64,000 nucleotides of DNA from Streptomyces sp. ISL-1 (lineage in GTDB: Bacteria > Actinomycetota > Actinomycetes > Streptomycetales > Streptomycetaceae), in the NCBI RefSeq assembly GCF_018614585.1, contig NZ_JAGGOI010000001.1:115063-179062 (forward strand). The letters are read 5' to 3'. Each line of letters starts with the position of its first letter. The first letter of the stretch is position 1. Under the pieces are notes generated by a model, which was not told where the DNA came from, ran no database searches, and was given only the letters and a program-made list of their open reading frames with translations. Below are positions 15,902 to 25,436 of this stretch, piece after piece. The translations under genes and the position numbers were made by a program.

Positions 15902-16759
15902 ATGCCATCCACCCGTCCGCGGGTCTTGTACGTCACCGACCTGGCCTACCAGGCACGCGGCCGGCGGTACTGCGACGAGGACATCTTCCTGACGTCCCGC
16001 CTCCGCGAGGACTTCGACCTCGCCCTGTGCCACCCGCTGGAGGCGGCCGCGCTGATGGACGCCTTCGACGCCGTGGTCGTACGCAACAGCGGCCCCGTCC
16101 TGCGCTACCAGAGCGAGTACGACGCCTTCCGCGAGCGCGCGGTCAAGAGCGGCGCCCGTGTCTACAACCAGCTGTCCGGCAAGGCCGACATGGCCGGCAA
16201 GCAGTACCTCTTGGACTTGAGCGCCGCCGGATATCCGGTCATACCTACCATCGACCGCCGGCAGGACCTGGTCCGTCTGCCGAAGGCGGACCAGTACGTG
16301 GTCAAACCCAAGCTCGGCGCGGACTCCATCGGCCTGGAATTCGTCTCCCGGGACCGACTGGGCGACCTGGTGTTCAAGGATGTTCTCGTCCAGCCGCGCA
16401 TCGACTTCGCCTACGAGGTCTCGTTCTACTTCATCGACCACGCCTTCCAGTACGCCCTCTACGCGCCCCGCACCGATCAGCGGTGGCTCCTGGAACCGTA
16501 CGAACCCACGGCGGCCGACCTAGCCTTCGCCCGGCGCTTCATCGACTGGAACGGCATCGAACACGGCATCCAACGGGTCGACGCCTGCCGTGTCCCGGAC
16601 GGCGAACTCCTGCTGGTCGAACTGGAAGATCTCAACCCGTATCTGTCCCTGGACCTACTCGACGAGGAATCCCGCACCTCCTTCGTCGCGAACCTGAAGG
16701 CATCCCTGCATACCCTCCTGCGCACCGCCCCCTCTCCGGGGCCGTCCGCTCACCCATGA
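15902..16759 (+). CDS. ATP-grasp-like ligase of unknown substrate
   Basis: A 285-residue protein with the order of motifs seen in ATP-grasp enzymes. An N-terminal Rossmann-like part comes first (RVLYVTDLAYQARGRRYC, then FDAVVVRNSGPVL). The ATP-lid segment is QYVVKPKLGADSIGLEFV, with its Lys and Gly/Ser. Then comes VQPRIDFAYEVSFYFIDH, and finally the metal-binding Glu and Asn in LLVELEDLNPYLSLDLL. Similar proteins join a carboxylate to an amine or thiol using ATP. The substrate is unknown. GAGGAG lies 5 bp before the ATG. The MIase-like gene just upstream suggests a small two-gene operon. Confidence 0.72.
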   Translation: MPSTRPRVLYVTDLAYQARGRRYCDEDIFLTSRLREDFDLALCHPLEAAALMDAFDAVVVRNSGPVLRYQSEYDAFRERAVKSGARVYNQLSGKADMAGKQYLLDLSAAGYPVIPTIDRRQDLVRLPKADQYVVKPKLGADSIGLEFVSRDRLGDLVFKDVLVQPRIDFAYEVSFYFIDHAFQYALYAPRTDQRWLLEPYEPTAADLAFARRFIDWNGIEHGIQRVDACRVPDGELLLVELEDLNPYLSLDLLDEESRTSFVANLKASLHTLLRTAPSPGPSAHP

Positions 16760-17053
16760 TGAGAGCCGGAGCTTTTGTCGAGGCGCCTTCGGCGTCGCGA
16801 GGCAATGGCCTTGGGCCACCTGCGAGTTCCCGTGGGCCCTCAGTGGGATGAGCAACCTCACAGTCCCGCCGGAAGTCCCCAACTGACCGCAAAACAAACT
16901 GACGTCGCAATCTCGGTCAGCTGGTGACACGCCCACCGTCACCTCGAAACGGCTCCCGGAGTTACGTACACAGCCATCCGCTCGACACAGGACCTGGACG
17001 AGGCGTTCGGTGTGGCGGCTCCGTCATACGGGCGGCGAGACACAGCAAACCCT

Positions 17054-17153
17054 GTCCTGTTCTCCACGTACGCCCGGTGCATCTCCGGTCAGCTCAGGAA
17101 CCACCAGAAACGGATCGAGGCCGGGGGAGACCTCGCGGCCCTGGCGGACGATC
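17054..17153 (+). pseudogene. Remnant of tyrosine integrase C-terminus
   Basis: The rightward frame reads VLFSTYARCISGQLRNHQKR followed by IEAGGDL. This matches the conserved end of actinomycete tyrosine recombinases, where the nucleophile Tyr sits in a V-L-x-x-Y-A-x-C-I-x-G-Q pattern followed by a helix ending in RI. Nothing upstream keeps the catalytic domain. It lies about 210 bp from a tRNA-Arg gene, a usual target for integrative elements, so it is probably what is left of a lost element. Confidence 0.55.
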
Positions 17154-17313
17154 GCTGGACCACCTCGCGAAAACTTCGACACGTATTCGACAGGGCCACT
17201 CGCAGAAAACCGGTGACAGCCGGACAGCGCCGGACCATCCTCATGATCACCGGAGGGCGGTCCGGCGCTTACGTGTCTGCTACTGCCCGCCCGCTATGGT
17301 GCCTTTGACCAGC

Positions 17314-17339
17314 AAAAAGACCCTCCGGGGTGGAGGGTC
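17314..17339 (-). terminator. Rho-independent terminator of tRNA-Arg
   Basis: On the leftward strand GACCCTCC-N5-GGAGGGTC is followed directly by TTTTT. The perfect 8-bp stem with U-tract lies 20 bp after the tRNA 3' end. Confidence 0.85.
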
Positions 17340-17359
17340 GGTCGGTCGTGCGGGCTGTG

Positions 17360-17432
17360 CGCCCCCGGCAGGACTCGAACCTGCGGCCAAGCGCTTAGAA
17401 GGCGCCTGCTCTATCCACTGAGCTACGGGGGC
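17360..17432 (-). tRNA. tRNA-Arg (anticodon UCU)
   Basis: The leftward strand folds into a full 73-nt cloverleaf. The acceptor is GCCCCCG paired with CGGGGGC. The D arm contains AGCTCAGTGGATAGAGC, and the T arm contains GCAGGTTCGAGTCCTGC. The anticodon loop CTTCTAA gives UCU, which reads AGA codons. The discriminator base is G and CCA is not encoded. AGA is a rare codon in high-GC genomes. Confidence 0.95.
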
Positions 17433-17740
17433 CGGATCGTGGCCTCGGTGGCCTGGAGCCACTGGTGGGTCGTGCGTGACCTCGCCGGGGACAAGGATAG
17501 GGCTCCGATCGCCTTGACCCGGTTGCTTCACCTGCGTGGCACGATGTGGAGGTTCGGTGAAGCGAACCGATAATCGCAGGCAGGTGCCATTCCCGCACCG
17601 CTTTTGACGTCTCACGTCATGGGCGTTGTGCACTCGTTATGCCTGCGTCCCACTCGTCCCGTGTGTCCCGTCTGTCCGACCGGCGCGCAGGGGAGGGCCA
17701 TACGCTTCAAAAAGCCGCCAAAATTGGGCATTCTTCGCAT
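17433..17740. other. Divergent region between tRNA-Arg and dynA
   Basis: It must hold the tRNA and dynA promoters. A frame open from 17639 ([13 protein letters not shown]) could extend dynA N-terminally by 34 codons, but it has no ribosome site and no recognisable sequence. No other gene is visible. Confidence 0.4.
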
Positions 17741-19345
17741 GTGGTGACCTTGGATGCACGGCCTCAGCTGATCGACGCACTCTCCGCCCTCCGCGACCGT
17801 GTCGCCGCCGTGCGTCTTCCTCTCCCTCTTCCCGGTGCCGCGCGCGCCCGGCAGACGCGCGCAGAGCTTCTTGCGCAGCTCGACGACTATCTCGTGCCCC
17901 GGCTCAAGCAGCCCGAAGCGCCGATGCTCGTCGTCGTCGGCGGATCCACCGGGGCCGGCAAATCGACGCTCGTCAACTCGCTGGTGGGGCGGCGCGTCAG
18001 CGAGGCGGGGGTGCTGCGGCCCACCACGCGTACGCCGGTGCTCGTGTGCCACCCCGACGATCACCACTGGTTCGCGGGGATGCGGGTGCTGCCGCAGCTC
18101 ACGCGCGTACTGCCGCAGGACGAGGCCGAGGGGGCGGAGGACGGCGGCCGGGACGCGGACAAGCGGAACTCCCTGCGGATCGAGACGGCCGCCACCCTGC
18201 CCCCCGGGCTCGCGCTCCTCGACGCGCCCGACATCGACTCGCTCGTCGTCGAGAACCGGCTGCTGGCCGCCGAGTTGATCTGCGCCGCCGATGTCTGGGT
18301 GATGGTGACGACAGCATCGCGGTACGCGGACGCCGTGGCGTGGCATCTGCTGCGCACCGCCAAGGAGTACGACGCCACGCTGGTGACGGTGCTCGACCGG
18401 GTGCCGCACCAGGTGATCACGGATGTCTCGCGGCAGTACGCGGCGCTACTGACCAAGGCCGGTCTCGGGGAGGTTCCGCGGTTCACCATCCCGGAGCTGC
18501 CCGAGTCGGCCGGCGCCGGCCGCGGGCTCCTGCCCACCACCGCCGTGGCGCCCCTCTTCGCCTGGCTGGCCCACCGGGCGCAGGACCCGGCGGCCAGACA
18601 GCAGACCTTGGGGCGTACGGCGGCGGGCGTGATCGACTCGCTCAGTAGGCGGATGCCCGAGCTCGCGGCGGCGGTGGCGGCGCAGTACGCGGCAGCCGTA
18701 CGGCTCACGGGCGCGGTCGAGGAGGCGTACGACAAGGAGCGCGAGCGGGTACGCGTGCAGCTCCGGAGCGGGGCGGTGCTCGCGGGGGACGCGCGAACCC
18801 GCTGGCGCGGCTATCCACGCGACAGCTCCGCGGGCGAGCTGCTGGACTCGCTGGTCGGCAGCCTGTCCGCGCTGCTGCAGTGTGCCGTCGCCGCCGCCGA
18901 CGAGCGCGTCCAGGAGGCGTGGCGGCGGGAGCCGGCCGCGCGAGCGGTTGTCGTCCAGGGGCGGCTGGATCTGGAGACGGCAGAGCGGATCGGGATCGCC
19001 GTACGCCGCTGGCGGCGGGAGCTGGAGGAGCTCGCCGAGGAGGAGGTGCGCCGTCTGGACAGAAGTGCCGCGCCCGACCCCGAGGCGGTTGCCGCGCTGG
19101 TCGCGGCCGCGCTGCTCGGCGGGCGCCGGGCCCGCGGCGCGGGGGAGCGGCTCGCCGAACGAATCGGAGCGCAGGGCGCGCTGAAGCTGCGTGACAGGGG
19201 CGGCGAGCTGATGGCGACGTACATCGACGGCGTACTGCACAGCGAACGCGACCGCCGCCTCGCACCCCTCGACGCACTCGAAGTGACCCCGGAGCCGCAG
19301 GCCGAGCTGATCGCCGCACTTTCCGTACTGCAGAAGGAGAGGTGA
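17741..19345 (+). CDS. dynA: Dynamin-like GTPase DynA
   Basis: A large GTPase of about 534 residues. The P-loop is [15 protein letters not shown] near residues 66-80. A switch-like Thr follows in [10 protein letters not shown], and [10 protein letters not shown] is the G3 (DxxG-like) strand. The rest is a long helical stalk. In S. venezuelae, DynA and DynB form a membrane complex that stabilises FtsZ rings during sporulation septation; the gene order dynA-dynB followed by ssb fits. GTG at 17741 ([14 protein letters not shown]) is favoured over an ATG 34 codons upstream because family proteins begin there, but no ribosome site decides it. Its stop overlaps the dynB start. The symbol rests on remembered synteny and fold. 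Confidence 0.8.
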   Translation: MVTLDARPQLIDALSALRDRVAAVRLPLPLPGAARARQTRAELLAQLDDYLVPRLKQPEAPMLVVVGGSTGAGKSTLVNSLVGRRVSEAGVLRPTTRTPVLVCHPDDHHWFAGMRVLPQLTRVLPQDEAEGAEDGGRDADKRNSLRIETAATLPPGLALLDAPDIDSLVVENRLLAAELICAADVWVMVTTASRYADAVAWHLLRTAKEYDATLVTVLDRVPHQVITDVSRQYAALLTKAGLGEVPRFTIPELPESAGAGRGLLPTTAVAPLFAWLAHRAQDPAARQQTLGRTAAGVIDSLSRRMPELAAAVAAQYAAAVRLTGAVEEAYDKERERVRVQLRSGAVLAGDARTRWRGYPRDSSAGELLDSLVGSLSALLQCAVAAADERVQEAWRREPAARAVVVQGRLDLETAERIGIAVRRWRRELEELAEEEVRRLDRSAAPDPEAVAALVAAALLGGRRARGAGERLAERIGAQGALKLRDRGGELMATYIDGVLHSERDRRLAPLDALEVTPEPQAELIAALSVLQKER

Positions 19346-21153
19346 CGGCGGTGACCGCCATCACGGACGAACGCGCTGACGACGAGAACGAGGCCGCCGG
19401 CCGCTGGGACGACGGGCTGATCGCCCGGCGCGCGGGCGGCGAGGACGGCGAGGTGGAGGACGGGACGGACGGCGAGGACGACCCGTGGGGCGAGGTGCAT
19501 GTGCCGATCGGCGGGCCGTACGTCGGGCCGCTGCGGGTACGGCTCGACGCCCTGCGCGAACTGATCGGCCTCTCGCGGACCCGGCTGGACGGGCAGACCC
19601 TCGCCGAGGCGGGGCGCGTCCTCGACGAGGCCGCGGCCCGGCAGCGGCTCTCCTCGCGGCACACCGTCGTAGCCATCGCGGGCGCGACGGGGAGCGGGAA
19701 GTCGACCCTCTTCAACGCCCTCGCCGAAGTGCCGATCTCGGAGACCGGGCTCCGCAGACCCACCACCGCCGCGCCGATCGCCTGCACCTGGTCGGAGGGC
19801 GCGGCCGGACTGCTGGACCGGCTCGCCATTCCGCCACGGCTACGGCGCAGGCCCCTGGCGGGCGGCGACGAGGAGCTGTACGGGCTGGTGCTGGTCGATC
19901 TGCCCGACCATGACTCGGCCCTGCTCAGACACCGGGAGCAGGTGGACCGGGTGGTGGCACTGGTGGACGCGGTGATCTGGGTCGTCGATCCGGAGAAGTA
20001 CGCGGACGCCGCCCTGCACGAGCGGTATCTGCGGCCGCTCGCCGGGCATGCGGAGATCACGTTCGTGGTGCTCAACCAGATCGACCGACTGCCCGGCGAT
20101 ACGGCCGACCAGGTGCTCGACGATCTGCGCCGGCTCCTCGACGAGGACGGCATGGCCGTGGGCGAACACGGCGAGCCGGGCGCCACTGTGCTCGCGCTCT
20201 CCGCGCTGACCGGGGAGGGCGTGGGCGAACTGCGCGACCTGATCGGGAAGTTCGTGCAGGACCGCAGTGCCGCCGCGCGCCGGCTGTCCGCGGATGTCGA
20301 CGCGGCTGCGGCGAAGCTTCGTTCGGTGTACTTCGCCGACGGCCGCACCGGCCTCGATGAACGCTCGCGCGAGGACTTCGGGGCCCGGCTGGCGGAGGCG
20401 ATCGGCGCCAGTGCGGCGGGTGAGGCGGCGGAGCGCGTGTGGCGGAGGAACGCCAGCCGGGCGTGCGGGACGCCATGGCTGCGGTTGTGGCGGTGGTACG
20501 AGCGCACGCGTATGCCGGGGAGCGGGCTGCCGGAGCCCGGGGCGCCGGTGGAGGACGAGCTCACGGCTCGCCAGCGGGTCGAGCAGGCGGTGCGTACGGT
20601 CGCGGACGAGGCGGCCGCCGGACTGCCCGCGCCGTGGGCGCAGGCGGTGCGCGAGGCGGCGGTGCGCGGGGCCGAAGGGCTGCCGGAGGCGCTGGACGAG
20701 CTGGCCGAGCGCGAGGCGGCGGCGACGAAGGAGCGGCCACTGCGGCCCGCGTGGTGGCCTGCCGCGGTGCTGGCGCAGGCGGCTATGACGCTGCTTCAGG
20801 TCTACGGGGGACTGTGGCTGGTGGGCCAGATCATCGGTGTACTGACGCCGGGGCTGCTGCCGCCCGTGATGGTGATGCTCGCCGGGATCGTTGGCGGGCC
20901 GCTGGTGGAATGGGCGTGCGCGGCGGCTGTACGGGGGCCGGCGCGGCGGTACGGGCAGGACGCGCAGCGGCGGCTTCATGAGGCGGCGGCCGGGTGCGGT
21001 CGGGCGAAGGTGCTCGACCCCATCGCGGGGGAGCTCATGCGCTACCGGGAGGTGCGGGAGCAGTACGCGACCGTGTCGGGGAAGGCGGGGGCCGGCCGGG
21101 CCGGGGGCGGATCGGGGAGTGGCGGGGGCGGGACGGTCCGGCTTCTGGGCTGA
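19342..21153 (+). CDS. dynB: Dynamin-like membrane GTPase DynB (YfjP family)
   Basis: A 603-residue GTPase with P-loop [14 protein letters not shown], switch [14 protein letters not shown]3 LVDLPDHD and G4 [10 protein letters not shown], so the GTPase core is complete. Near residues 470-530 two membrane helices lie close together ([20 protein letters not shown] and [20 protein letters not shown]), then a helical tail ending in a Gly-rich stretch. This matches DynB, the membrane anchor of the DynAB sporulation complex. Translation probably starts at GTG 19342, overlapping the dynA stop (GTGA); a second GTG at 19351 has better spacing from GGAGAGG. Confidence 0.82.
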   Translation: MTAVTAITDERADDENEAAGRWDDGLIARRAGGEDGEVEDGTDGEDDPWGEVHVPIGGPYVGPLRVRLDALRELIGLSRTRLDGQTLAEAGRVLDEAAARQRLSSRHTVVAIAGATGSGKSTLFNALAEVPISETGLRRPTTAAPIACTWSEGAAGLLDRLAIPPRLRRRPLAGGDEELYGLVLVDLPDHDSALLRHREQVDRVVALVDAVIWVVDPEKYADAALHERYLRPLAGHAEITFVVLNQIDRLPGDTADQVLDDLRRLLDEDGMAVGEHGEPGATVLALSALTGEGVGELRDLIGKFVQDRSAAARRLSADVDAAAAKLRSVYFADGRTGLDERSREDFGARLAEAIGASAAGEAAERVWRRNASRACGTPWLRLWRWYERTRMPGSGLPEPGAPVEDELTARQRVEQAVRTVADEAAAGLPAPWAQAVREAAVRGAEGLPEALDELAEREAAATKERPLRPAWWPAAVLAQAAMTLLQVYGGLWLVGQIIGVLTPGLLPPVMVMLAGIVGGPLVEWACAAAVRGPARRYGQDAQRRLHEAAAGCGRAKVLDPIAGELMRYREVREQYATVSGKAGAGRAGGGSGSGGGGTVRLLG

Positions 21154-21272
21154 CGGGGTTATCCACAACGGGGCGGTGGTCCACAGGCGTCGGCGGGATC
21201 TTCCCGTGCGGTCCAGCATGGAGATCGGTCAGGGCAGACCGGGCCGTGTAACCGGACGGGGAGGTGGCCGTT

Positions 21273-21698
21273 GTGAACGACACGATGGTGACGGTGGTGG
21301 GCAATGTCGCCACGAATGTGGAGTACCGGGAATCGGCTGCGGGAGGGATGGCTCGATTCCGATTCGCGGTGACACCGAGGCGGTACGACCGGCAGAACGG
21401 AATCTGGACGGACGGCCACACCAGCTTTTACACGGTCTTCGCCTGGCGGTCCCTCGCCATAAATCTGGCCGGGTCGGTCTCCGTCGGTGAACCTCTTCTC
21501 GTCCATGGGCGGTTGAAGGTACGCGAGGAGGAGCGGGACGGGCAGCGCAGGACGTCCGTCGAGATCGACGCGGTGGCGGTGGGTCACGATCTGACTCGCG
21601 GGACCGCGGCATTCCGGCGAGTGGTGAAGGCGGAACCGAATCTGACGCACCGTCCCACGGCCGAGGAGGCGCAGGGGACGCCGACATCCGTGGCTTGA
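21273..21698 (+). CDS. ssb: Single-stranded DNA-binding protein
   Basis: A 141-residue OB-fold protein with the SSB signature at the N-terminus: NDTMVTVVGNVATNVEYRES, then RFRFAVTPRRYD and FYTVFAWRSLAINLAGSVSVGEPLLVHGRLKV. It is a paralogue of the main replication SSB: it lacks the long Gly-rich linker and the acidic DDDIPF tip. Streptomyces carry such a second SSB (SsbB type), linked to chromosome segregation at sporulation, which would suit its place after dynAB. GTG at 21273 lies 9 bp after GGGGAGG; an earlier GTG at 21264 touches that site and is unlikely. Confidence 0.85.
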   Translation: MNDTMVTVVGNVATNVEYRESAAGGMARFRFAVTPRRYDRQNGIWTDGHTSFYTVFAWRSLAINLAGSVSVGEPLLVHGRLKVREEERDGQRRTSVEIDAVAVGHDLTRGTAAFRRVVKAEPNLTHRPTAEEAQGTPTSVA

Positions 21699-21767
21699 GC
21701 GGGAGTTAGGTGGATTTGTCGATTCAGGAACGGAGATACGGTCGTGTCCGGACGAGCGTCGATAACG

Positions 21768-21782
21768 ATTCCGAGTCGGAAT
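21768..21782. promoter_or_regulatory. Perfect dyad ATTCCGA-G-TCGGAAT upstream of adhesin gene
   Basis: A 15-bp perfect palindrome lies about 180 bp before the thioester-adhesin start in a 260-bp intergenic region. It is AT-rich for this genome and likely to be a regulator binding site. Confidence 0.4.
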
Positions 21783-21960
21783 GGTTGTAGGACGGTATGA
21801 CGGGGGACTGGGGTGCGCTGCGTCCCTAGGATTTCCGCATACTCACGGGGCACTTGAGTCAACAGGCGAGGCACTCCCCCCACGCGTCACACCCACACGT
21901 GATCCGACGTGAACACGGTGCTCACGCGCGAATAAAGGGCCTCGCTCGGAGGGGAATTCT

Positions 21961-23379
21961 GTGTTTGCTTTGTTCTCTGCGTCAGTTGTACGCAGGCGGG
22001 GCGCTGCTCGTCGTCTTACGGCCGCGGCCTTGATGTCGGGCCTCCTCGCGACCGGCTCCATAGCCGGCGCGGGTGCGGCAGCCGCCGACGACGATGTCCA
22101 GCACCAGGGTGGCGCGGCCGCCACTCTCGATGGGCTGAAGACCTTTGACCGCGCCGTGCTCCGCACGGACGGCAAGACTCGCGAAATCCCCGCCGGCGTC
22201 TTCGAGATGACCGTCGACGGCGGCGGTCAGCTGAAGACCTACTGCATCGACATCCACAACCCGACCCAGGACCAGGCGAAGTACCTGGAGACCCCCTGGA
22301 GCCAGACGTCGCTGGGCGGCAACGAGAACGCGGGCAAGATCCGCTGGATCCTGCAGCACTCCTACCCCCAGGTCGACGATCTGGGCGCGCTGGCCAAGGA
22401 CGCGGGCAGCGGCCCGCTCTCCGAGCGCACCGCGGCGGCCGGCACTCAGGTCGCCATCTGGCGCTACTCGGACAAGGCAGAGGTCGAGGCGCTCGACCCC
22501 GCGGCGGAGAAGCTCGCGGACTGGCTGGAGTCGAAGGCCGAGAACCTCGCGGAGCCGAAGGCCTCGCTCAGCCTGGAGCCGAACGCGGTCTCCGGCAAGG
22601 CCGGTGGGCGGCTCGGTCCCGTGACGGTCCGCACGGACGCCGGGCAGGTCTCCGTGACCCCGCCGGCCGAGGCGGCCGCCAGCGGGATCAAGCTGACTGA
22701 CGCGGCCGGCAAGCCCGTCACCTCCGCCGTCGACGGCACTCAGCTGTTCTTCGACGTCCCGGCCGGTGCCGCGGACGGTTCGGCGACGCTGACCACGCAG
22801 GCGACGACCTCGGTGCCGGTGGGCCGGGCGTTCGCCGGAGTGACTAAGAGCCAGACCCAGATCCTGGCCGGTTCCAGCGAGTCCACGGTCACCGCGAACG
22901 CGACGGCCACCTGGGCCAAGGCGGGCGCGATACCGGCGCTCTCGGCGGAGAAGAACTGCGCCAAGGGCGGCGTGGACATCACCGCGGAGAACAAGGGCGA
23001 CGCGCCGTTCACCTTCGAGCTGGTGGGCGTGAAGCACACGATCCCGGCCGGGGAGTCCAGGACGGTCACCGTTCCGGTCGCCGAGGACGAGGCGTACGAC
23101 TTCACCATCACCGGACCCGACGGCTTCAAGAAGAACTTCAAGGGTGTGCTGGACTGCAAGACCACCGGCACCCCGAGCCCGGGCACGGACACCCCGTCGT
23201 CCCAGCCCAGCCCGGCCTCGGCCGGCGGCACGTCCTCCGGTTCCGGGGGCGGCGACCTCGCCGAGACGGGCAGCTCCAACGCCACCCCGATGATCGCGGG
23301 CGTCGCGATCGCGCTCGTCGCGATCGGCGGCGGCGCGGTCTTCTTCCTCCGCAGGAAGCGGGCGACGGCCGCAGAGTAG
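21961..23379 (+). CDS. Thioester-domain surface protein with sortase LAETG anchor
   Basis: A 472-residue wall-anchored protein. GTG at 21961 follows GGAGGGG at 8 bp. A signal peptide ends near AGAAAADDD. The next 150 residues form a TQXA thioester domain, with the Cys in TYCIDIHNPTQ and the Gln in GTQVAIWRY that would form an internal Cys-Gln thioester able to bind host or surface amines. Ig-like beta domains follow, then a Ser/Pro/Gly-rich stalk. The C-terminus is LAETG, a hydrophobic helix (MIAGVAIALVAIGGGAVFFL) and RRKR, the sorting signal read by class E sortases of Streptomyces. It stands alone with a terminator downstream. Confidence 0.92.
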   Translation: MFALFSASVVRRRGAARRLTAAALMSGLLATGSIAGAGAAAADDDVQHQGGAAATLDGLKTFDRAVLRTDGKTREIPAGVFEMTVDGGGQLKTYCIDIHNPTQDQAKYLETPWSQTSLGGNENAGKIRWILQHSYPQVDDLGALAKDAGSGPLSERTAAAGTQVAIWRYSDKAEVEALDPAAEKLADWLESKAENLAEPKASLSLEPNAVSGKAGGRLGPVTVRTDAGQVSVTPPAEAAASGIKLTDAAGKPVTSAVDGTQLFFDVPAGAADGSATLTTQATTSVPVGRAFAGVTKSQTQILAGSSESTVTANATATWAKAGAIPALSAEKNCAKGGVDITAENKGDAPFTFELVGVKHTIPAGESRTVTVPVAEDEAYDFTITGPDGFKKNFKGVLDCKTTGTPSPGTDTPSSQPSPASAGGTSSGSGGGDLAETGSSNATPMIAGVAIALVAIGGGAVFFLRRKRATAAE

Positions 23380-23762
23380 TGACCACGTGTAAGTGCGGCG
23401 TGACACTGCGCTGACGACGGCCCCGGTGCGAAGCGCGCGCCGGGGCCGTCTGCGGTCTGTGATCGGGCGTCGCAGCAGCCGGCAGGGCGCGAGCCGGCGA
23501 GCCGCGCAGGTGAGCGCCGGCGCACCGGTCGGCTGAACACCATCCCGAGCGGGGCCGTCTGTGGGCCCTCGAAGCCTCGCCACCGGCTACCAAATGGCTA
23601 CCGAACGGCGACCAACAGCGACCGACGTCGACCGCATGAGTCGGCGTGCGGACCGGCCGCAGCCCGGATCGGAGCGGCAGCCGGTACTGGTTTCCATCCC
23701 GGGGTGGACGTCAGGCAAGATGGGGTGTATCTGCCCACCCACTTCTTGCCGGACGGTTTCTC
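23380..23762. other. Intergenic region with terminator and degenerate 11-bp repeats
   Basis: No gene is supported. After the adhesin terminator (23416-23450) comes a plain GC-rich stretch. At 23585-23627 there are four degenerate head-to-tail copies of an 11-bp unit (GGCTACCAAAT, GGCTACCGAAC, GGCGACCAACA, GCGACCGACG). The ettA promoter must lie in the last 150 bp. Confidence 0.45.
23416..23450 (+). terminator. Hairpin terminator after the adhesin gene
   Basis: GACGGCCCCGG (23416-23426) and CCGGGGCCGTC (23440-23450) pair perfectly, with further inner GCG/CGC pairing. Confidence 0.8.
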
Positions 23763-25427
23763 TTGGCTGAGTACATCTACACGATGCGCAAGACGCGCAA
23801 GGCGCACGGCGACAAGGTCATCCTCGATGACGTGACGCTGAGCTTCCTGCCCGGTGCGAAGATCGGTGTGGTCGGCCCCAACGGCGCCGGTAAGTCCACC
23901 GTGCTCAAGATCATGGCCGGTCTGGAGCAGCCCTCCAACGGTGACGCGTTCCTCTCGCCCGGCTACACCGTCGGCATCCTGCTGCAGGAGCCGCCGCTGG
24001 ACGAGTCGAAGACCGTGCTGGAGAACGTCCAGCTCGGCGTCGCCGAGGTCAAGGGCAAGCTCGACCGGTTCAACGAGATCGCCGAGCAGATGGCGACCGA
24101 GTACACCGACGCCCTGATGGAAGAGATGGGCAAGCTCCAGGAGGATCTCGACCACTCCAACGCCTGGGACCTGGACGCTCAGCTCGAGCAGGCCATGGAC
24201 GCGCTCGGCTGCCCGCCCGGCGACTGGGCCGTCACCACCCTCTCCGGTGGCGAGAAGCGCCGCGTCGCCCTGTGCAAGCTGCTGCTCGAAGCCCCCGACC
24301 TGCTGCTCCTCGACGAGCCCACCAACCACCTGGACGCCGAGTCCGTGCAGTGGCTGGAGGCGCACCTCGCCAAGTACTCCGGCACCGTCGTCGCCATCAC
24401 CCACGACCGGTACTTCCTCGACAACGTCGCTGAGTGGATCCTGGAGCTCGACCGCGGCCGCGCCCACCCCTACGAGGGCAACTACTCCACCTACCTGGAG
24501 AACAAGTCCTCGCGTCTCAAGGTCGAGGGTGCCAAGGACGCCAAGCGCCAGAAGCGTCTGAAGGAAGAGCTCGAGTGGGTCCGCTCCAACGCGAAGGGGC
24601 GACAGGCCAAGTCCAAGGCCCGTCTGGCCCGTTACGAGGAGATGGCGGCCGAGGCCGACAAGATGCGGAAGCTGGACTTCGAGGAGATCCAGATCCCGCC
24701 GGGCCCGCGGCTCGGCAGTGTCGTCGTCGAGGTCGAGAAGCTTTCGAAGGCCTTCGGCGACAAGGTCCTCATCGACGACCTGAGCTTCACGCTGCCGCGC
24801 AACGGCATCGTCGGCGTCATCGGCCCGAACGGTGCGGGCAAGACCACGCTGTTCAAGATGATCCAGGGACTGGAAGAGCCCGACTCCGGTGTGATCAAGG
24901 TCGGCGATACGGTCAAGATCAGCTACGTCGACCAGAACCGCGCCAACATCGACCCCAAGAAGTCCCTGTGGGCCGTCGTCTCCGACGAGCTCGACTACAT
25001 CAATGTCGGCCAGGTCGAGATGCCGTCCCGCGCCTATGTCTCGGCGTTCGGCTTCAAGGGCCCGGACCAGCAGAAGCCGGCCGGTGTGCTGTCCGGCGGT
25101 GAGCGCAACCGCCTCAACCTGGCGCTCACCCTGAAGCAGGGCGGCAACCTGCTGCTCCTCGACGAGCCCACCAACGACCTCGACGTCGAGACGCTCTCCT
25201 CCCTGGAGAACGCACTGCTCGAGTTCCCCGGCGCGGCCGTGGTCGTCTCCCACGACCGCTGGTTCCTCGACCGCGTCGCCACGCACATCCTGGCGTACGA
25301 GGGCGACTCCAAGTGGTTCTGGTTCGAGGGCAACTTCGACTCGTACGAGAAGAACAAGGTCGAGCGGCTCGGCCCGGACGCCGCCCGTCCGCACCGTGCC
25401 ACGTACAAGAAGCTGACCCGGGGCTGA
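23763..25427 (+). CDS. ettA: ABC-F ATPase, energy-dependent translational throttle EttA
   Basis: A 554-residue soluble protein with two ABC domains and no membrane segment. Domain 1 has Walker A GPNGAGKST, signature LSGGEKRRVAL and Walker B LLLLDEPTNHLD. Domain 2 has GPNGAGKTT, LSGGERNRLNL and LLLLDEPTNDLD. The long charged linker between them (EEMAAEADKMRKLDF region) carries the P-site tRNA interaction motif. EttA binds the ribosomal E site and gates the first peptide bond according to ATP level. TTG at 23763 (AEYIYTMRKTRKAHG) is the start because family homology begins exactly there. The thioesterase gene follows after 9 bp. Confidence 0.92.
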   Translation: MAEYIYTMRKTRKAHGDKVILDDVTLSFLPGAKIGVVGPNGAGKSTVLKIMAGLEQPSNGDAFLSPGYTVGILLQEPPLDESKTVLENVQLGVAEVKGKLDRFNEIAEQMATEYTDALMEEMGKLQEDLDHSNAWDLDAQLEQAMDALGCPPGDWAVTTLSGGEKRRVALCKLLLEAPDLLLLDEPTNHLDAESVQWLEAHLAKYSGTVVAITHDRYFLDNVAEWILELDRGRAHPYEGNYSTYLENKSSRLKVEGAKDAKRQKRLKEELEWVRSNAKGRQAKSKARLARYEEMAAEADKMRKLDFEEIQIPPGPRLGSVVVEVEKLSKAFGDKVLIDDLSFTLPRNGIVGVIGPNGAGKTTLFKMIQGLEEPDSGVIKVGDTVKISYVDQNRANIDPKKSLWAVVSDELDYINVGQVEMPSRAYVSAFGFKGPDQQKPAGVLSGGERNRLNLALTLKQGGNLLLLDEPTNDLDVETLSSLENALLEFPGAAVVVSHDRWFLDRVATHILAYEGDSKWFWFEGNFDSYEKNKVERLGPDAARPHRATYKKLTRG

Positions 25428-25436
25428 GGTTCACAC

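Larger units (their letters stand above)
16760..17359. other. 600-bp stretch without an intact gene, beside tRNA-Arg
   Basis: No full gene is supported. A short relic of an integrase (17054-17153) and the tRNA terminator (17314-17339) are annotated separately. The remaining sequence shows no conserved frame and no clear repeat. The GC is lower than in neighbouring genes. Confidence 0.5.

Noticed and set aside
23585..23627. Attachment site for an integrative element
   Set aside because: The repeats are short and degenerate, and there is no tRNA or integrase close by.
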